This document shows, one piece after another, positions 1 through 12,900 of a DNA stretch of 64,000 bases. Numbering within the stretch: the first letter of the stretch is position 1; every line of letters begins with the position of its first letter. The notes beneath the pieces are model-generated. The model saw only the letters and a program-made list of their open reading frames with translations, was not told the origin of the DNA and searched no databases. The translations under genes and the position numbers were made by a program. Source of the stretch: Daphnia pulex (lineage: Eukaryota; Arthropoda; Branchiopoda; Diplostraca; Daphniidae); assembly GCF_021134715.1 (NCBI RefSeq), contig NC_060024.1, positions 7,812,001 through 7,876,000 of the forward strand, written 5' to 3'.

Positions 1-813
1 GAGCTGATAGAGTCAAGAATAGAGAGGGAGGTTGGGTCCAGTATTGAGCAAGAACAAGGCCCGGAGATATCATAATTGTGGCAGTAAAGATATGGCAGGA
101 ACTGCCGTATGACAGCAGAAGGGCTAGGTTGCGCCCTTCAGCTGGACTAAGCACTGAGGCCGGCTGCAGTATGCCTTTCGGCTTTGCATAAGAAGTGTAT
201 ATAGCTTCTGATCAGTAGCGGATATCAGAATATGAGCAGAGCGTCTGGGTGTATCCAACACTACATCGTCACGGAAGATCGCATCTGGAATACAGGTTTC
301 AGCTGGTCATGTAAAAAAAATTTCAAAAAAAGTTTCACTCTCGTTCAGTAGTTCAGCTCTTTTTTCGGGCGATAGAGGGTTTTTGCGCCATTCCTTCTCG
401 TTTTTTTTTGCCTTTCGTATCAAGGCGGGAGCCGTCAGCTTTAATATCAAGTCGGAAACCTTCAGCCTTGATGCTACCGCCATCCAACTAACATCTTTCT
501 CTTCTTGCACCACCACATCCTGGTGATGGTGCAACTTTAATGTACTTGTGCCTCACTTCTGCAGTGATGGTGCAATCTTGCAAAAGTGTATAAAAACCGA
601 CGCTCTGTCTCTTCCCGGCAGAGTCGTCCTAGCAGTGTATCCCTAAACAGCATCAAATATAAGTATCTTTATTACAACTATACTCAGTGTTTGTGTTTTC
701 TTATTGTAGTTAAGTGTTAGTGTTTCTTGAGGTACGAATCATCACACCACGCTACAGTTTCCTTGCAGTCGATATTCCACCAGCGGCGGCGGAGTTCTTT
801 AGGGGATTTGGGG
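1..813. other. Intergenic; possible LTR-like promoter stretch
   Basis: No convincing gene. At about 536-711 a TATA-like tataaaa (about 588) precedes a GC-richer segment and an AT-rich stretch, an arrangement like the U3-R-U5 order of an LTR. I see no second copy, primer-binding site or target duplication, so this is a weak suggestion. A minus-strand open frame at 307-534 has no recognisable motif. Confidence 0.2.
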
Positions 814-1130
814 CTATGGTGGGTTGGGATAGGCGGAAAAACTTTTTGCTGCTACATTGGATTGAGTCTGTGAATTTTGGTATGATTTTAGGTCGGACAT
901 TTCTTGGAAGGATTTAGAAGAGAGTGAGTCTTCGAGGTCTTTTTTCCACTGGAGGTAGCTGGCTTTGTCGAATATCCAGGTTGGAGGTCTCGAGGACAGG
1001 TGGATTGGGTCGGTGTTAAGAGTTTGAGAATTGAACAATGTTTTTGAGCGTTAAGAGCAAATAGGGATGATGTGATGATGAAGTCGTTAGTAGAGAGTTT
1101 ACAGGAGGATGGGTTGATTTTGATGCCCAA
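814..1130 (-). pseudogene. Possible LINE endonuclease/RT linker fragment
   Basis: Two overlapping minus-strand frames read as one degenerate protein. It contains the pattern SSRPPTWIFDKASYLQWKK, which resembles the segment joining endonuclease and reverse transcriptase in Jockey/I-type non-LTR retrotransposons (usually PP-W-F-KA-W). Frame changes and stops surround it, so it is a relic. The identification is by motif resemblance only; a chance open frame remains possible. Confidence 0.3.
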
Positions 1131-1139
1131 ATCAAAAGT

Positions 1140-2700
1140 TGTGATGAGTAATGCGTGAGTGTCCCTCTCCTATAGGTTGCAGATGCGCAGTCCCCCCCCC
1201 TCTAATCAGTTAGACCACTTTTACAGAGAAATAGGACCGCTTTAAAATTTCTTAAAAAGTGGGCCTATTTTTTAGGGTCCTTTTTGACGGGCCTATTCCA
1301 TCGGGGTCTATTTCGACCGGTCCTATTTCTCGGGCTTCCCAAATACACAGATTATTTAAATTATAATACATCATCTTGAAAATCATATGAACTTTTACGC
1401 TCTTACCGAACTTTTACCCCTGCGATCCTGTTATCATCGAATCACAAATCAGAATAACACCATTACGCAATCATCGTCATCATCCTTTTTTCTATTTTCT
1501 TCATCACCAAAACTGTCCGACTCATTGATCGACTACTTTTTATTTGGGAATCAAAAAGAAGAAAAATTCTTGCGTTTCGCTCCAAATATAAATAAACGTG
1601 CCTACCAAAAAAAACGTGATGATCAGGCCGTTTCGATTCCGAACCATTAAGATCCTGATTAAGTATCACGTATCTCCGTTTCTAGGTTTTTGATAAAGAA
1701 AACATTAGATGGAGCTCCTGCTAACTCGCTCTGCTGGTAGCTCTCTGCGTCCGAGAAAAAGTCGAAATAAAAAGCTTGCGAGTCCCCCGACGCAGCCTTT
1801 ATTGTCGTCGCATAGCTAAGAGTTCCACTGATGTTTTATTCAATTAGACTGCAGAGAGAAAAGAAAGAGGGGGGGGGGGGGGGGTTGCAACCTGCCCTTA
1901 CGTCTCGCAGCGTTAGGTTGACTTCTGAGTCTCCCCCAAGTCCGCGAGTGGAATCTGAGTCAAATTTCAATCGCTGATGAGCTAATGTATTGGACACAGG
2001 ACCTAATTTAATTTATTTTTAATATATTTTAAATTCGTGATTGAAATTCGCATTTTTTTAGTTAGTTAGGAAGTTATGCCAAAAAAAACAAATCAAATTG
2101 TTTTTTTATTACTGATTTATGTTTATTCTATTTTAATGAATTTTCAAATCTATTTTTAATATTTTAAAATTCATATTTAATATTTTAAAAAATAGAATAA
2201 ACAAAAATTTAAAAAGTTCAAATCTCGGCGTTCCAAAAAATTGGAAACTTTTTTAATTGACATTCAAATCGACGTTTTTCGTTACTTCTTTAATTACATG
2301 ATAGGATAGGTAAATGAAAGGAAATGATTAATAATCACCAATAAAATGATTTCATTGACGTCACGAGCTCACGAAATTTGGTCAAAATTTACTTGCATGA
2401 AAAGTGAAAAGTGAAGCGACATTAACTTTGAATTTTTCCCGCTTTATTGTGCAGGATTTGGACAGCTTTTTACTTTTCTCGTCACTTGTCGAAAAATTGA
2501 CGGTGAGCCTAAGGCTATTGAAATACGGTTATTCTTTTTTACCCGAAAAAGAAATTCCAGACAACCTGTCTGGTTTCATTCGTAATTTTTTTTGGGGGGG
2601 GGAGACATAACCAGTGACTAAATGAGCCTATTACTTCTTTTTCTTTCTTCCCACCTTTCGCTTTGTTCCTAGCCCCTAAAAATTAGGACCAAAAAGCCTA
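1140..2700. other. Gene-free AT-rich region with homopolymer runs
   Basis: I see no coding exon. The stretch has a G run of about 14 (near 1871), a C run (about 1192) and a T-run/G-run junction near 2587-2602. In the AT-rich part, tgtttattctatttt (about 2119) and aaaatagaataaaca (about 2190) form an inverted pair, which could be a decayed MITE. Confidence 0.4.
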
Positions 2701-3050
2701 ACATAGTTTCCGCATGACAGATAGGTGGCTTTTAGGTTGTTTGGATTTTTTTTGAACCATACTGTATAGTGTTTCGCCCAAACAGAGTAACTTTCTTTTG
2801 GTTCGCCCTTTGCGACCTTGCGGCTGGTTTCAGGCTGAATCGCGCTCTTTTGGTGGCGTCTCCTTAATCGACTCCTGAGTCTCTTGCGCGTTGTAGAATT
2901 CGTTCTCATCAGCCAACTCAACCGGCGTCCCCGAAGTGCTAACTTTCTTGTGTTCAATGCAAAAATTCAACATCTAACAAAGAAAAATTGAACAAACTTG
3001 AAAACGTCGACTTTTATTATAGTCGGACTCACCTGCAGTTCACTGAACAT
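2700..3050 (-). pseudogene. Rab3gap1: RAB3GAP1-like gene fragment
   Basis: RAB3GAP1 is the catalytic subunit of the Rab3 GTPase-activating complex. Here a minus-strand mini-exon (3033-3050, ending SELQ) is followed by a GT..AG intron of about 60 bp and a second open segment (2830-2973) beginning MLNFCIEHKK. This matches the family's conserved segment LQMLNCCIERKK. In the same frame after a TGA stop (2830-2832) the translation continues with KLLCLGETLYSMVQKK, resembling the family's later KL-LL-G-PLY-P-TQ block. Everything else of this roughly 1000-residue protein is missing. I read it as a partial, stop-interrupted duplicate. The similarity is from memory of the human protein and needs a search. 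Confidence 0.45.
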
Positions 3051-3376
3051 AGTTATAACGAACTAGTATTTATTTCCCAATTCTTACATGGCAGAAAAGA
3101 GCGTCAGATTTAAGCTCTGGGGGGTAGCGTTTTTTACTTTATTTGAACGTTAGTTACGTCTTTTTAATATTTGTTGAATTTCATTTTTAAGTGAAAAAGC
3201 GTTTGGGGGGCATCTTGATTCCCGTTGGAACGGCAATAATTATCGTAGCCGCAGTTAAGTATGCCCGTGTGTCCACATCCCTCTGATGCTTACATGACTT
3301 GAAACGTTATCTCGTCTGTGGGATCAATGATCTTGTTTGTAGCTACACCCCCAACGAGTTTTTTAGCTTTCACTTT

Positions 3377-4937
3377 CTAATCCCGTTCATTATTATAGGA
3401 GTAGTTATTAATCATCTCCTGTTTCTTCATCAAAACTGAATAAAAAACGGGACTCGCCTGGTTTCTTGGGCAATTGAAATACGATAATAAAAAGGTAAAC
3501 GGAACAGTAAAAAAGAATTCTGAATCAATGATACCTTTGAACGTTATTTACTGCAACGGTAACGGAGCTTAGGAGAAGATTGATTTCGTTTTCGGAAGTC
3601 AACATGTCATTGTCCAATGGTGACATAACAACAAAATCACCCAATTTAGCGATATAGCAATCAATAAAATTTAGCGATTGAATGGCATTTGTAGACGAAA
3701 GTCGTGGCTTTTGTTCATCAAAGATTGAAACACTTGTTTGTTTTTTCTACAAACGATTCTTTTACCCTATGATGTGTTAAAACAAAAGTTTGTCCTGTAA
3801 TGTTTTTCAAGTGTAACTACATTTAAAAGAACCACATTTTTAGTGTCACTTGATTATATAACCTGCAAAGCTGATGTCTTCAGACGAGGATTTCCATTCT
3901 CCATTTAGATAAATAATTAGATTTAAAAAAAAAATAAAAAAAAAATTATTAATTACGTCTGCGAAATATAACAAATTCATTTCAATTATGAATGGATGTG
4001 TGTATTGGCCCTTCAGTTTTCGAGCCCACCCTAAAAAAGTAGGTTCGAAAAATCCGCATTGAACATCCGCCATAGAACATACAAGTCTGGCTGTCTTTAG
4101 GCGAGCATATGTTTCCTGATCAGCTGAACTGGTGTAGTATTCCATAAGAGTTTTCAGCTCAAAACAAGTGCTTTCTACTACACCACCTCCTTGGTGCCCT
4201 CTGCTATCAATGGCAGGTTCTCCAACAATTGTTAACACTCCCAGATATTTAATCTTGAATCTAAAAATAATAAAATTTCTTAACTTATGCATGGTACTAG
4301 TATAACCACGCATAATAATGAATTTGACGTTTTATTACCTAACTTTGGTGTCAGTTCTTACATCGTGAACATGTTACGTCCCTTTGTCCCACGCTCAGAT
4401 CGTGAATGCCCAGCTTGTGTTGTTACCTCGCATGGACGAACGTACTCGGATCTCTCCGTATGTTTGCTTGGATGTTGTTAGAAGCAGAAGGTCTGGGTAA
4501 TGGTAACGTCGAAGTCCAGCTTGAATTGAGGGTTCGTGATGGCGCGCTTAATTGCTTCATCACTTCTTTCATTAGGCCTACAGCACTAGTAATACTAGCG
4601 AATTGGTCTTCAGAAAGGCTGCTTCTGGCTTCCTGCCTGACAACTTCAACTTGGGAGATGAAATTTAATTTTATTATAATTCTACATTACATAGTGTAAC
4701 GTATAAGCTTATTATATCTGTTTGGAAGGGCGCGAGGACGAACTGCAGCAAGTCGGCGATAATTCATGGATTTTTGAGTTGGTGTTTCACGAGATCTTCT
4801 ATTCTCTGCTTCGAATATTTTAAATCATACATTAGTTACAAATATATGAAAAAACAATTAATACAATTCGACTGCTTACCTTCTGTAAAATCCAGGAGTG
4901 TTTCTAGAAATGTCCGCTGTTTGCCGTTATCTCCCAT
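3377..4937 (-). CDS. Unrecognised six-exon gene, 300-residue protein
   Basis: I do not recognise this protein. Six exons on the minus strand (4880-4937, 4701-4805, 4427-4649, 4030-4260, 3535-3732, 3377-3464) join through GT..AG introns with matching phases and give 903 nt, that is 300 codons plus a stop. The start ATG at 4937 opens MGDNGKQRTFLETLLDF. The first third is basic and Ser/Thr-rich, with a possible helix around SAVGLMKEVMKQL. The middle has an acidic/hydrophobic block with STCFELKTLMEYY and several cysteines (VCSMADVQCGFF). The C-terminal third contains FIDCYIAKLGDFVVMSPLD. There is no signal peptide or membrane segment. The donor joining exons 2 and 3 (C/gttaca) is weak and chosen by phase. 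Six in-phase joins make a real gene likely; it is probably low-expressed or lineage-specific. Confidence 0.6.
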
Positions 4938-4939
4938 AT

Positions 4940-6915
4940 TTCAAAATGAAATTGTCAACTTTGTCAACTTTGATGACCTCGGATGACCAAAAAACCCAAA
5001 AGCAGTTGAGAATTTGAGATACAACAAGACAGCCAAAGCCAAAAGATGTTCAAAATTCCAAAGAGATCCGGATGGAACACAGTCGAAAACTTATATAATG
5101 TTTAAGTTTAAGTATGAGTCGTCGCAGTATGAGTATTTTAAGACGGATTTGATCACGGTTTGCTTATCAGACCTTTTTCTACATAATGATGGGGTGTGGC
5201 ATCAATAAATGTTAAAAATGATTAAATCATTTATGGCCATTTGAAATTTATCTCTTCTCTTTTTTACTTTGAATAAATCTTGAAAATTATCGTCAAACGA
5301 TACAGTCTCAAATATTTCGCATATAAACATGAACTGATATAGATGACGAGCAATCTTTACTATTCGTTCAAATTGACGGAATGCTGATGACTGAGATTTA
5401 AAAAGGATAGATTATTTCTTTAAATAGTGTAGAACTTACCATTATCCACTTGAACACATTAACCTTTACCAACAAGTTTCTAATATTAAGCATTGTGGTT
5501 ATTTCCCCAGCAGGTCATATCTTATCAATGAAATATTAAACTGTTTGAAACTGGATATGGACTGATCTTTGAATTTTTAAAAAATTCGTTCCCCGACATC
5601 GAAAACTATTGGCATTGCCACTGCTGGTGTCTATGTGATAGTAAAAGGGACGAAAATGTAGTTTCATATTCTTTTCTTTAGCTGTTATAAATAACCATGT
5701 TTGGCTTCATAACGCATACACCAGTATTATTCCAGTGTCCCAATCTCACGAATAATTCTAGAATAATGCACTAAATGGTGCATCTTTGGAATTATGTCCA
5801 GATTAAAACAATTTTTAAAATTTCAAGAAATTCATCAACCATTCTTTCGTAACAACTCTAAATTTGAATATGGCAGAATTAAAAATTGGTCTGCATAAGT
5901 TAAAAAGAGTTAAAAAACAATCCCATGCCATGTCATCCTTTGGAATTGTTAACCAATAAACAAGAAGCAACAGCGCTTCTTGGTATCAAATGTTCCGCCT
6001 AGGATGTGGAACCAGTAAATAAGTTGTTTGTTTGTTTTTTATTTTAAAATTTTAAATATTGAGGTTCAATTTCAGATGGCTTATCTCGAGTTCTCATATT
6101 GGAATTTTTCAATTAGACCGTTTAGCTCTTCTAAAGTAAAATTGTTTTCTTGAAAATGCATTATGCAAGCAATTCACAAAAGTAAATGATATAACACTTT
6201 CTGATATTTCGTGAATCAAATCTGGGACACAATCACCAATTTCATGAAAGTGAAAAAGTTCAAAACACAATGATTCTTAATATCATGAGACCAATGTTAT
6301 AAATCAGAATGGAGGAGTCCAGTACAGTTCCTTATTTCTAGGAATATATTCACAATAAAAACAAATTTCTTGGATATCCTCTCTTGTTGCAGGCAAAACA
6401 AACTCTTTAAGAACCGATTTGCGAACATTGACTAATGCTCACAATTGACAATCGTCGAACAATGGGAAGTTGCCGGAGGTCATGGTGCGTAGACATTGGG
6501 GAATTTAATTTGTTTAAATTTGTCTTATGTTTACCTATAAACTATAAAAGAATAATCAAATCGTTGAGAAACAAATATTTTTTTGTTAACTGCAAAACAT
6601 ATTGTATGCACTAGACAAGTGATAACCCACTTGCCTTGGGCAAGAGCATGTTGAGTTGTTGCCCTGCTCGAGGAGAGGAAAAGCTCAAAATAGGTCTTAC
6701 TTGTCCAGACCAATCTAACCAGAACCAGTCGATCATGTCTGACGAAGGGGTTTGATCTCAATTGTTCAGTGATTTAGTTAAAAATTTAAAAAAAGAAAGA
6801 AGGGTATGCTCGATGAAAATGCTCAAAGAAATGAAAAAAATTGGCAATCTTTTTCCGTTTAGGGGGAAAATTAATTTTTTTTACGTCTGAAAAACCTGCA
6901 GACAATATGCTTTAG
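4940..6915. other. Gene-free AT-rich region
   Basis: About 2 kb upstream of the unnamed gene. I see only short random open frames, no recognised repeat ends and no RNA gene. Any promoter of the upstream gene would lie in its first few hundred bases, but no clear TATA box stands out. Confidence 0.4.
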
Positions 6916-7149
6916 GAACAAAACGGTAGTGATGCGGTTCATACCAATAAATGTGATACCGGTGACGGTCAAGAAAGAAACGTGGATCGTCAACTGATTC
7001 AACTTGGAGATAAGAATTATGAAATTAATTTGGAAAATCTTTTATCGGCGAAAGCATCAGAGCCACGCAAAGACTTCACTGCGGTCGATATATTTCATTG
7101 TGGGCAAATGACTGGGGAAATCCCCATTCGGCCCTTCCCCAAGGAGTAG
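6916..7149 (+). other. Orphan exon-like open segment, 77 codons
   Basis: A tttag acceptor-like site is followed by 77 open codons without an ATG, ending at TAG (7147-7149). The translation is hydrophilic and looks protein-like: a Gly/Asp-rich start, then LIQLGDKNYEINLENLLSAK and a Pro-rich tail IPIRPFPKE. I could not find a convincing upstream exon and do not recognise the sequence. It could be the last exon of an unseen gene, a gene relic, or chance. Confidence 0.25.
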
Positions 7150-7926
7150 CTCATTACCTTAATCATATGCCCTGTCCCGTAATGCAAACGATCTCAATGG
7201 ATTTATTGAATTGTTTTTGTATAACTATACCTATATCATGCAGGTAGTTTTAAAGATCCGGAAACCACGTCATAACCGATTAAATTTTTCATGAGCTCCG
7301 TCTGAATGAGAAAGGTGAAGTCAAAGTTTAATTGATTACCTGGTTTTGAACCAGAAACATTGCTAAGGCCCCCCCCCCTTTCAAGACTTTTTAGCTACAA
7401 AGAGAGAGAATGCCAAAGTGCGAAGACGATTCGAAAACCATGCAAGGTTTCACCGGAAGTAATCAACAACGAAGAACAATTAAAGATTGTCTGCATTATT
7501 CAGCTACAAATGGAAGCTTATTGTATTGTCTACCTTGCTCTAATTTTTGAAAAAAAAAGTAATTTGGCCTCTTCAGTCGGATTCTGTCATCTGTGACAAA
7601 ATTTTCATCAAAAACTGAATGAGTACGAAGGCTCATCAGATTATCGTAATGCAATTACAACATTTTTTTCTTTTGTGCGATTAATTTAATGGTCAAGCAT
7701 GAATCGACAGTCAGTTTGTTGCTCCTACATAAGAGAGAAATCATATTGGAAATCATTTAGTAATCGATTACTATCATCAATAAATAATAAATAATAAATT
7801 CTTCTTGTCACTGAGAGGTCATGACTTCCGTGGTTCAAACGAAATCATTGGTTCTCCCCAAAACGGCAATTAACTTGGTTTGTTAGAAATAATTGCTTAA
7901 TACTCGTCGCTTCCTCTTTTGAGCAC
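7150..7926. other. Intergenic, nothing recognised
   Basis: AT-rich sequence with a short C run near 7370. No recognisable gene or repeat boundary other than the approach to the LINE that follows. Confidence 0.35.
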
Positions 7927-9992
7927 ATGGTGCTACTCCTCCAGTGCAACTCTGTCAGCATTCGTCTTGCTGTCATCTACCGCCCGCCACCCCTGTCCAC
8001 GAAGTGTAGTGACGGCCAGTTTCTGTCAGATTTCTCTGATTTTCTACAACTTCTGGTGTTAATGGGTAGCAAGCTGCTTATCGTCGTTGCAGACGTCGCG
8101 AAAAACGCCACTGCCCGCAAATTTCTTTCCCTTCTCGACTCCTATGGCCTTACCCAAAACTTCCACAACCCTACGCATCTTGATGGCCACACGCTTGATC
8201 TGGTGATCTCGCGCCCTAGTGACAATGTCGTCACTAACTGTGTGGTCTCTGCTCTGATTTAAGACCATTTTGCTGTACACATGTTGGTTTGTGCTCACCG
8301 GCTGGTCCGGCCACAAAAGAAGATTACGTATCGGGAGTTGCACCGCATCGATGCCGACCTCTTCTTATCCGAACTTCTCACTCTGCCTCTTTTCGTCGCA
8401 CCATCAGATAACCCTGATGAGCTTCTGCTGCAACTCTGACCTTTTTTTCTGTCGACAAACATGCACCTTTGCGGTCAAAAGTTATCACAGTACGACCACT
8501 GAACCCTTGGGTTTCTGATGAAGTTTTCGATATTCGAAGGAAATGCAGGTCTGTTGAGCGCTGGTGGAGGCACCGTAAGAAGAAGCTGATTGCGTTAGAG
8601 GTGAACGGAGAGATTGTTCGCAATATTTTAACGGTGAAGCTTCGTCTGCTTAAGAGGGACAAAACTTTTTTCCTCAATGAGAAGATAGCCGAGGCTTAGG
8701 AGAAGAAATCGCTATTCAGCATCGTTGACTCGTTTCTTCAAAAAAAGACTGGCCTCAAGCTGCCGCAACACGACTCCCTCTCCGGACTGGTGGAGCGCTT
8801 CGGCGATCACTTTCTAAAGAAGGTTACAGACATTCGAACCAGTCTGGACTCCACCTCCTGTTCTTCTGCTACTAAAGTTCCAAGAAATATTCCTCCTATT
8901 TCCCTCTTTGAATGTGTGTCCGTTGATGAAATATCTTCTCTCTTATTAAAGAATGTCCCTCCAAGTCTTTTTCTTCCCGTAACCCGATTCTCACCTCCCT
9001 TCTTAAGAAATTTGCTGATGTTTTTTGCTATTCCTATCACTTCCATAGTAAATCTGTCTTTGTCGTCTGGCGTCTTTCCTAATGAAATGAAGCTTGCTTT
9101 TGTTACCCCCCTTCTGAAGAAACCAGATCTCTGCGTTGACGAACTGAACAACTATCGTCCCGTGTCTCTTCTCTCTTTCTTATCCAAACTAATTTAGCGT
9201 GTGGTAGCCAAACAATTTTCAAAGCACGTTACAGCCTGTGACCTCTACGTCTCAGTTCAGTCAGCTTACAGGCCTAACCATTCAACGGAAACGGCATTGC
9301 TCAAGGTTGTTAACGACCTGCTATTGGCTGTGGACAGTTGCGATGCTGTCGGCCTGGTCCTTCTTGACCGCGGCTTTTAATACCATCGACCACGTAATAC
9401 TCTTACTCAACCGACTTATGTGCTGCTTTGGCCTGTCGGGCTCTGTCTGCTCCTGGATTTAATCTTATCTCTCTGGTCGTCGCCAATCTGTTTATATTTC
9501 TGGCAAAAACACTGTCGCTGTCCTCCTTCTTTTTGGTGTGCCACAGGGATTGGTTTTCGGTCCCGTTCTGTTAATTTGTACAACAGTTCAATCCACTAAA
9601 TAACTGAAAAGCACACCATCAGTGACCATTTCTATCCTGATGATGAGCAGATTTACTCGTCCATCCCTCTTTAGCCCGACCATTCTGGTCAACGCAGGGC
9701 CTTCTCCAGGATATCTAATTGTGTCGAGGAGAGGAAGGGGTGGATGACTGACAAAAAGATAAAGTTTAACGACTCGAAAAGTGCTGCATTGGTCGCCTGC
9801 AAGAAGACCAGTCTACGCCAGCTAAAGGACCTCCCCCTGGTGACTGGAGACGCCTCAGTCTCTCCATCAGCTTCTCTCCACAATCTCGGTGTTACCATCG
9901 ACCGCCACCTCACTATGCAGGCTTTAAAAAAGATCCAGTTGAACGTTTTGTTAGTTTTATACCATTGTCTGGTCACTCAGGGGCTGCAATGA
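7927..9992 (+). pseudogene. Non-LTR retrotransposon (L2/CR1-like LINE), broken
   Basis: Successive plus-strand frames follow the order of a LINE ORF2. At 7927-8262 is an apurinic-type endonuclease with VIYRPP, PTHLDGHTLDLVISRP and an SDH-like end (here a stop then DHF). A linker lies at 8270-8780. Reverse transcriptase follows from about 9080: PLLKKPDLCVDELNNYRPVS, then a QSAYRPNHSTETALL-type block around 9250, a GVPQG-like block near 9536, and YPDDEQIYSS near 9640 where active elements have Y/F-ADD. The C-terminal domain (LHNLGVTIDRHLTMQ) ends near 9920. At least five stops or frameshifts break it, and the endonuclease GDFN motif is changed, so it cannot be active. Assignment to L2/CR1 rests on these motifs. 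Confidence 0.8.
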
Positions 9993-12900
9993 ATGATTTA
10001 GTCATGTAAACACTTGAGAAGCTCCATATTTCTATTGAAGACTGTTTGAATTCAACGGAGCTTGGGTTGATTTTTTTGGTGCATTTCAATAAATTTACAT
10101 TTTTTTGTCTGCTTCGACTCACAGCTGGGGGGGATTATTATTTCACCTCGACGGTAAGGTACCAAAGTGTCTTTCGGCAACGAGATGTTGTGCTCGGGCA
10201 TATTCTGATGCTGCTCTACGTGAAGGATATCCGTTGTTTAGAAAGTGCTCGATGAAATCGCAGTGTAGAAGACACGAGTTTTATAGGGCAATAAAAAATT
10301 AATGCTAATAATATTAACGAAATCTTTGATCATCTTATCGGTGAACTGAACAGAAGAGAACAAGCCTATATTTTGATATATTTACCAATTAAATTTTTTA
10401 GGCTGTATTCTGTTAGGCCAGGTAATTAGACGCCTTATTAAAAATCTTGTTGCTGATGAGATTGGTATTTATGAATTGATTCTTGATTTGAGTTGGGTCA
10501 GTAGCTGACAGCGTTTGAGATGAAAGTCTTTAGCTTGCAAAAAAAACTAATGGAAGACCTTCGTTTTTCGACCCACGTTTTTCTCCAAGAATTTTCTTCT
10601 ATCACAGCTATTAAAGCTACGGCTTCTACTAAATCAGAAAAAAAGAACATAGTTTCATCTAATCTAAGCTTTAAAGATCGTACTATGGCCTACCTGAAGC
10701 ATGGCCACATAACGCTTATGCCAGCAATGTGACATAGCCTATTACACTTCCATTCGATGAGTTCAATTTCAAGAAATTAATTCAGAGAGAGCCTCAAAGC
10801 AGCCCTGTCGTTCTGGATGTCAAACAAAAATTATGAAGCACTAAATGAAAGATACAAAAGCATATTCACTACATTCAGATGACAATCTTTTCTTTATCGC
10901 AAGCAATCGAAACATGACTGCAACAACATGTCAGGATTAATTACGGTTTCAAGAAAAAATCCGTCGAAAAATGCTGTTTTGACTACAAATACTGACTGAG
11001 ACAAAACAATCAAATGAACATTTTTATTTTAAACAATAGATAAATAGCAAAGAACATGTTTGTATATTTAAATTATTCAATTTTTGAATAGGTTCATTTG
11101 TAACAATTAAAGTTGCCAAAACTCTAAATTTAAGTAAACGGAATGCTGCTTTGACACGAAAAAATGCTCATTCAATTATGATATTAACAGCTAAGGATAA
11201 CCAAATGAATAAACAACATGTTTATATGTTTGAAGTATGAAATTTTGGGTAGTTTCAGTTGGAAACCTTAAATCACCTGTAAAACTGACCCAAAACAACA
11301 GATTTGTGTAAAATTGCTGCTTAGACTAAAATACTCATACATTCAAATTTTACCAGAAAAGGAACAAAGAAATGGATAAACTGCCTTTTTTAACTTTTCC
11401 GTGGATCGTGGTTATGGGGAAGTTGGGTTTTTTTGAAATATTTGTTTGTTGTTTTAAAATAACTTTAGTCTAACGGTTTTGAACAGGGAACCTACAACGT
11501 TTTATTCTGAAGCTGTTTCGGCGGTGTGTACTGTAAGCTAGTCTAGCTTACAGTCTAGCTTAGCTAGACATCTGAACACATTCAGTGGTTATTTCTAAAA
11601 TGCGTGTCACATTTTGCATTCCTTGTTTATTTTCTGAAAATTTTGCGGGTTCGTTGTAAGGGCAACATAATTGTTGTTACTGCTGCTTCAAGTGTCTGTA
11701 TACCGTATTTTTCCAAATTGCTTCTAGGAGACACAGAATTTCAGAAGTTGTCACTGAAGTGGTATTCTAGTGCGAATATTAGGTCTCCTGTTTCACGACA
11801 AGTTCAGGTCCATAGTCAAGAAGTCATTTTTCCAAGAAGTCAGCACCAAAAAGCCATGGCTTCTAATCAACCCATGAGGTGTGGCTTCTTTGTTTCCAGT
11901 GTCTGGCTTCCTGGATTACAATGTCTAACTTTTTTGCCAAGATAGATCGGTCCAAGAAGCTACAGTTAGTCTTCTAAAAAAATAACGTTTTTTATCAAAT
12001 TTAAAACACACTTAGTTGTTCAAAAGAAACAATGTTTTAAAGAAAATTCTTCTACTCAAGTCCTACTCTCATGCACATCCTCTTTTCACGCCCCGGGTCC
12101 CAACGGTACTTTTACCGCATATGGTATACAATCATGACATTCTTGCATGATAAGGAATTAAACCCTGTACTGTGTAACACGTTACGGTAATAAGCAATAC
12201 TCTATAGTGGCATGCATAAGATAGTTAAGTTAGCATTTAATTTTTTTATCATTTACGAAATATACTTTTTGTTGACTGTTTATGTTAATGCCCAATTAGT
12301 AATGTTTTGTAAATTTTTTTTCATAGGTGAATGCTTAGCACTTTGAACTGATCGTTGAAGTGAGCAGCGGTTCTAAATTTAAACCATATTAAGATTCAAA
12401 AATTTTTCTTTGCATGGCATTTTTAAAAATATATCGCATCTACATTGAAAACCGACGTGTTTTGAGCAATTCAACAATAAAGGGTAATTCAAACAATATA
12501 TATCTCAATAATTTTCCTAAGGGTAGCCAGATTACCAAAGCTCTCTCTAAACTAGGGATGCCAGAACTGAAAACGACATAAAAAATGTTCTTTATTAAAT
12601 GTTAGTACAGCCCGAGACGCAAACTAAAGTATTTAATATTTAACATGGTCCTTCAAACCGTCAAAATTCAAATCAGTGTAATTTTATGTCTCACCCGCCC
12701 AACACATTCAAAGTCCAAATTCTTCTCTCTCTCTCTCGCATTCTTTTGTCATACGATTGACAAACAGGTCACGCGAGTTTGAGGCTAAAAATTCCTTTTA
12801 GAGCCCTTAAACGACATTTATTTGTCTTTCCCATCATTATCTCCAAAACATTTCTGGCCAAATTCTCAAGAAAGTAGCCTGAGGGGGTAGCCATTGTCCC

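Noticed and set aside
307-534. 75-codon minus-strand frame near the left edge
   Set aside because: Charged but without motif, conserved neighbours or splice sites; kept only as part of the intergenic note.
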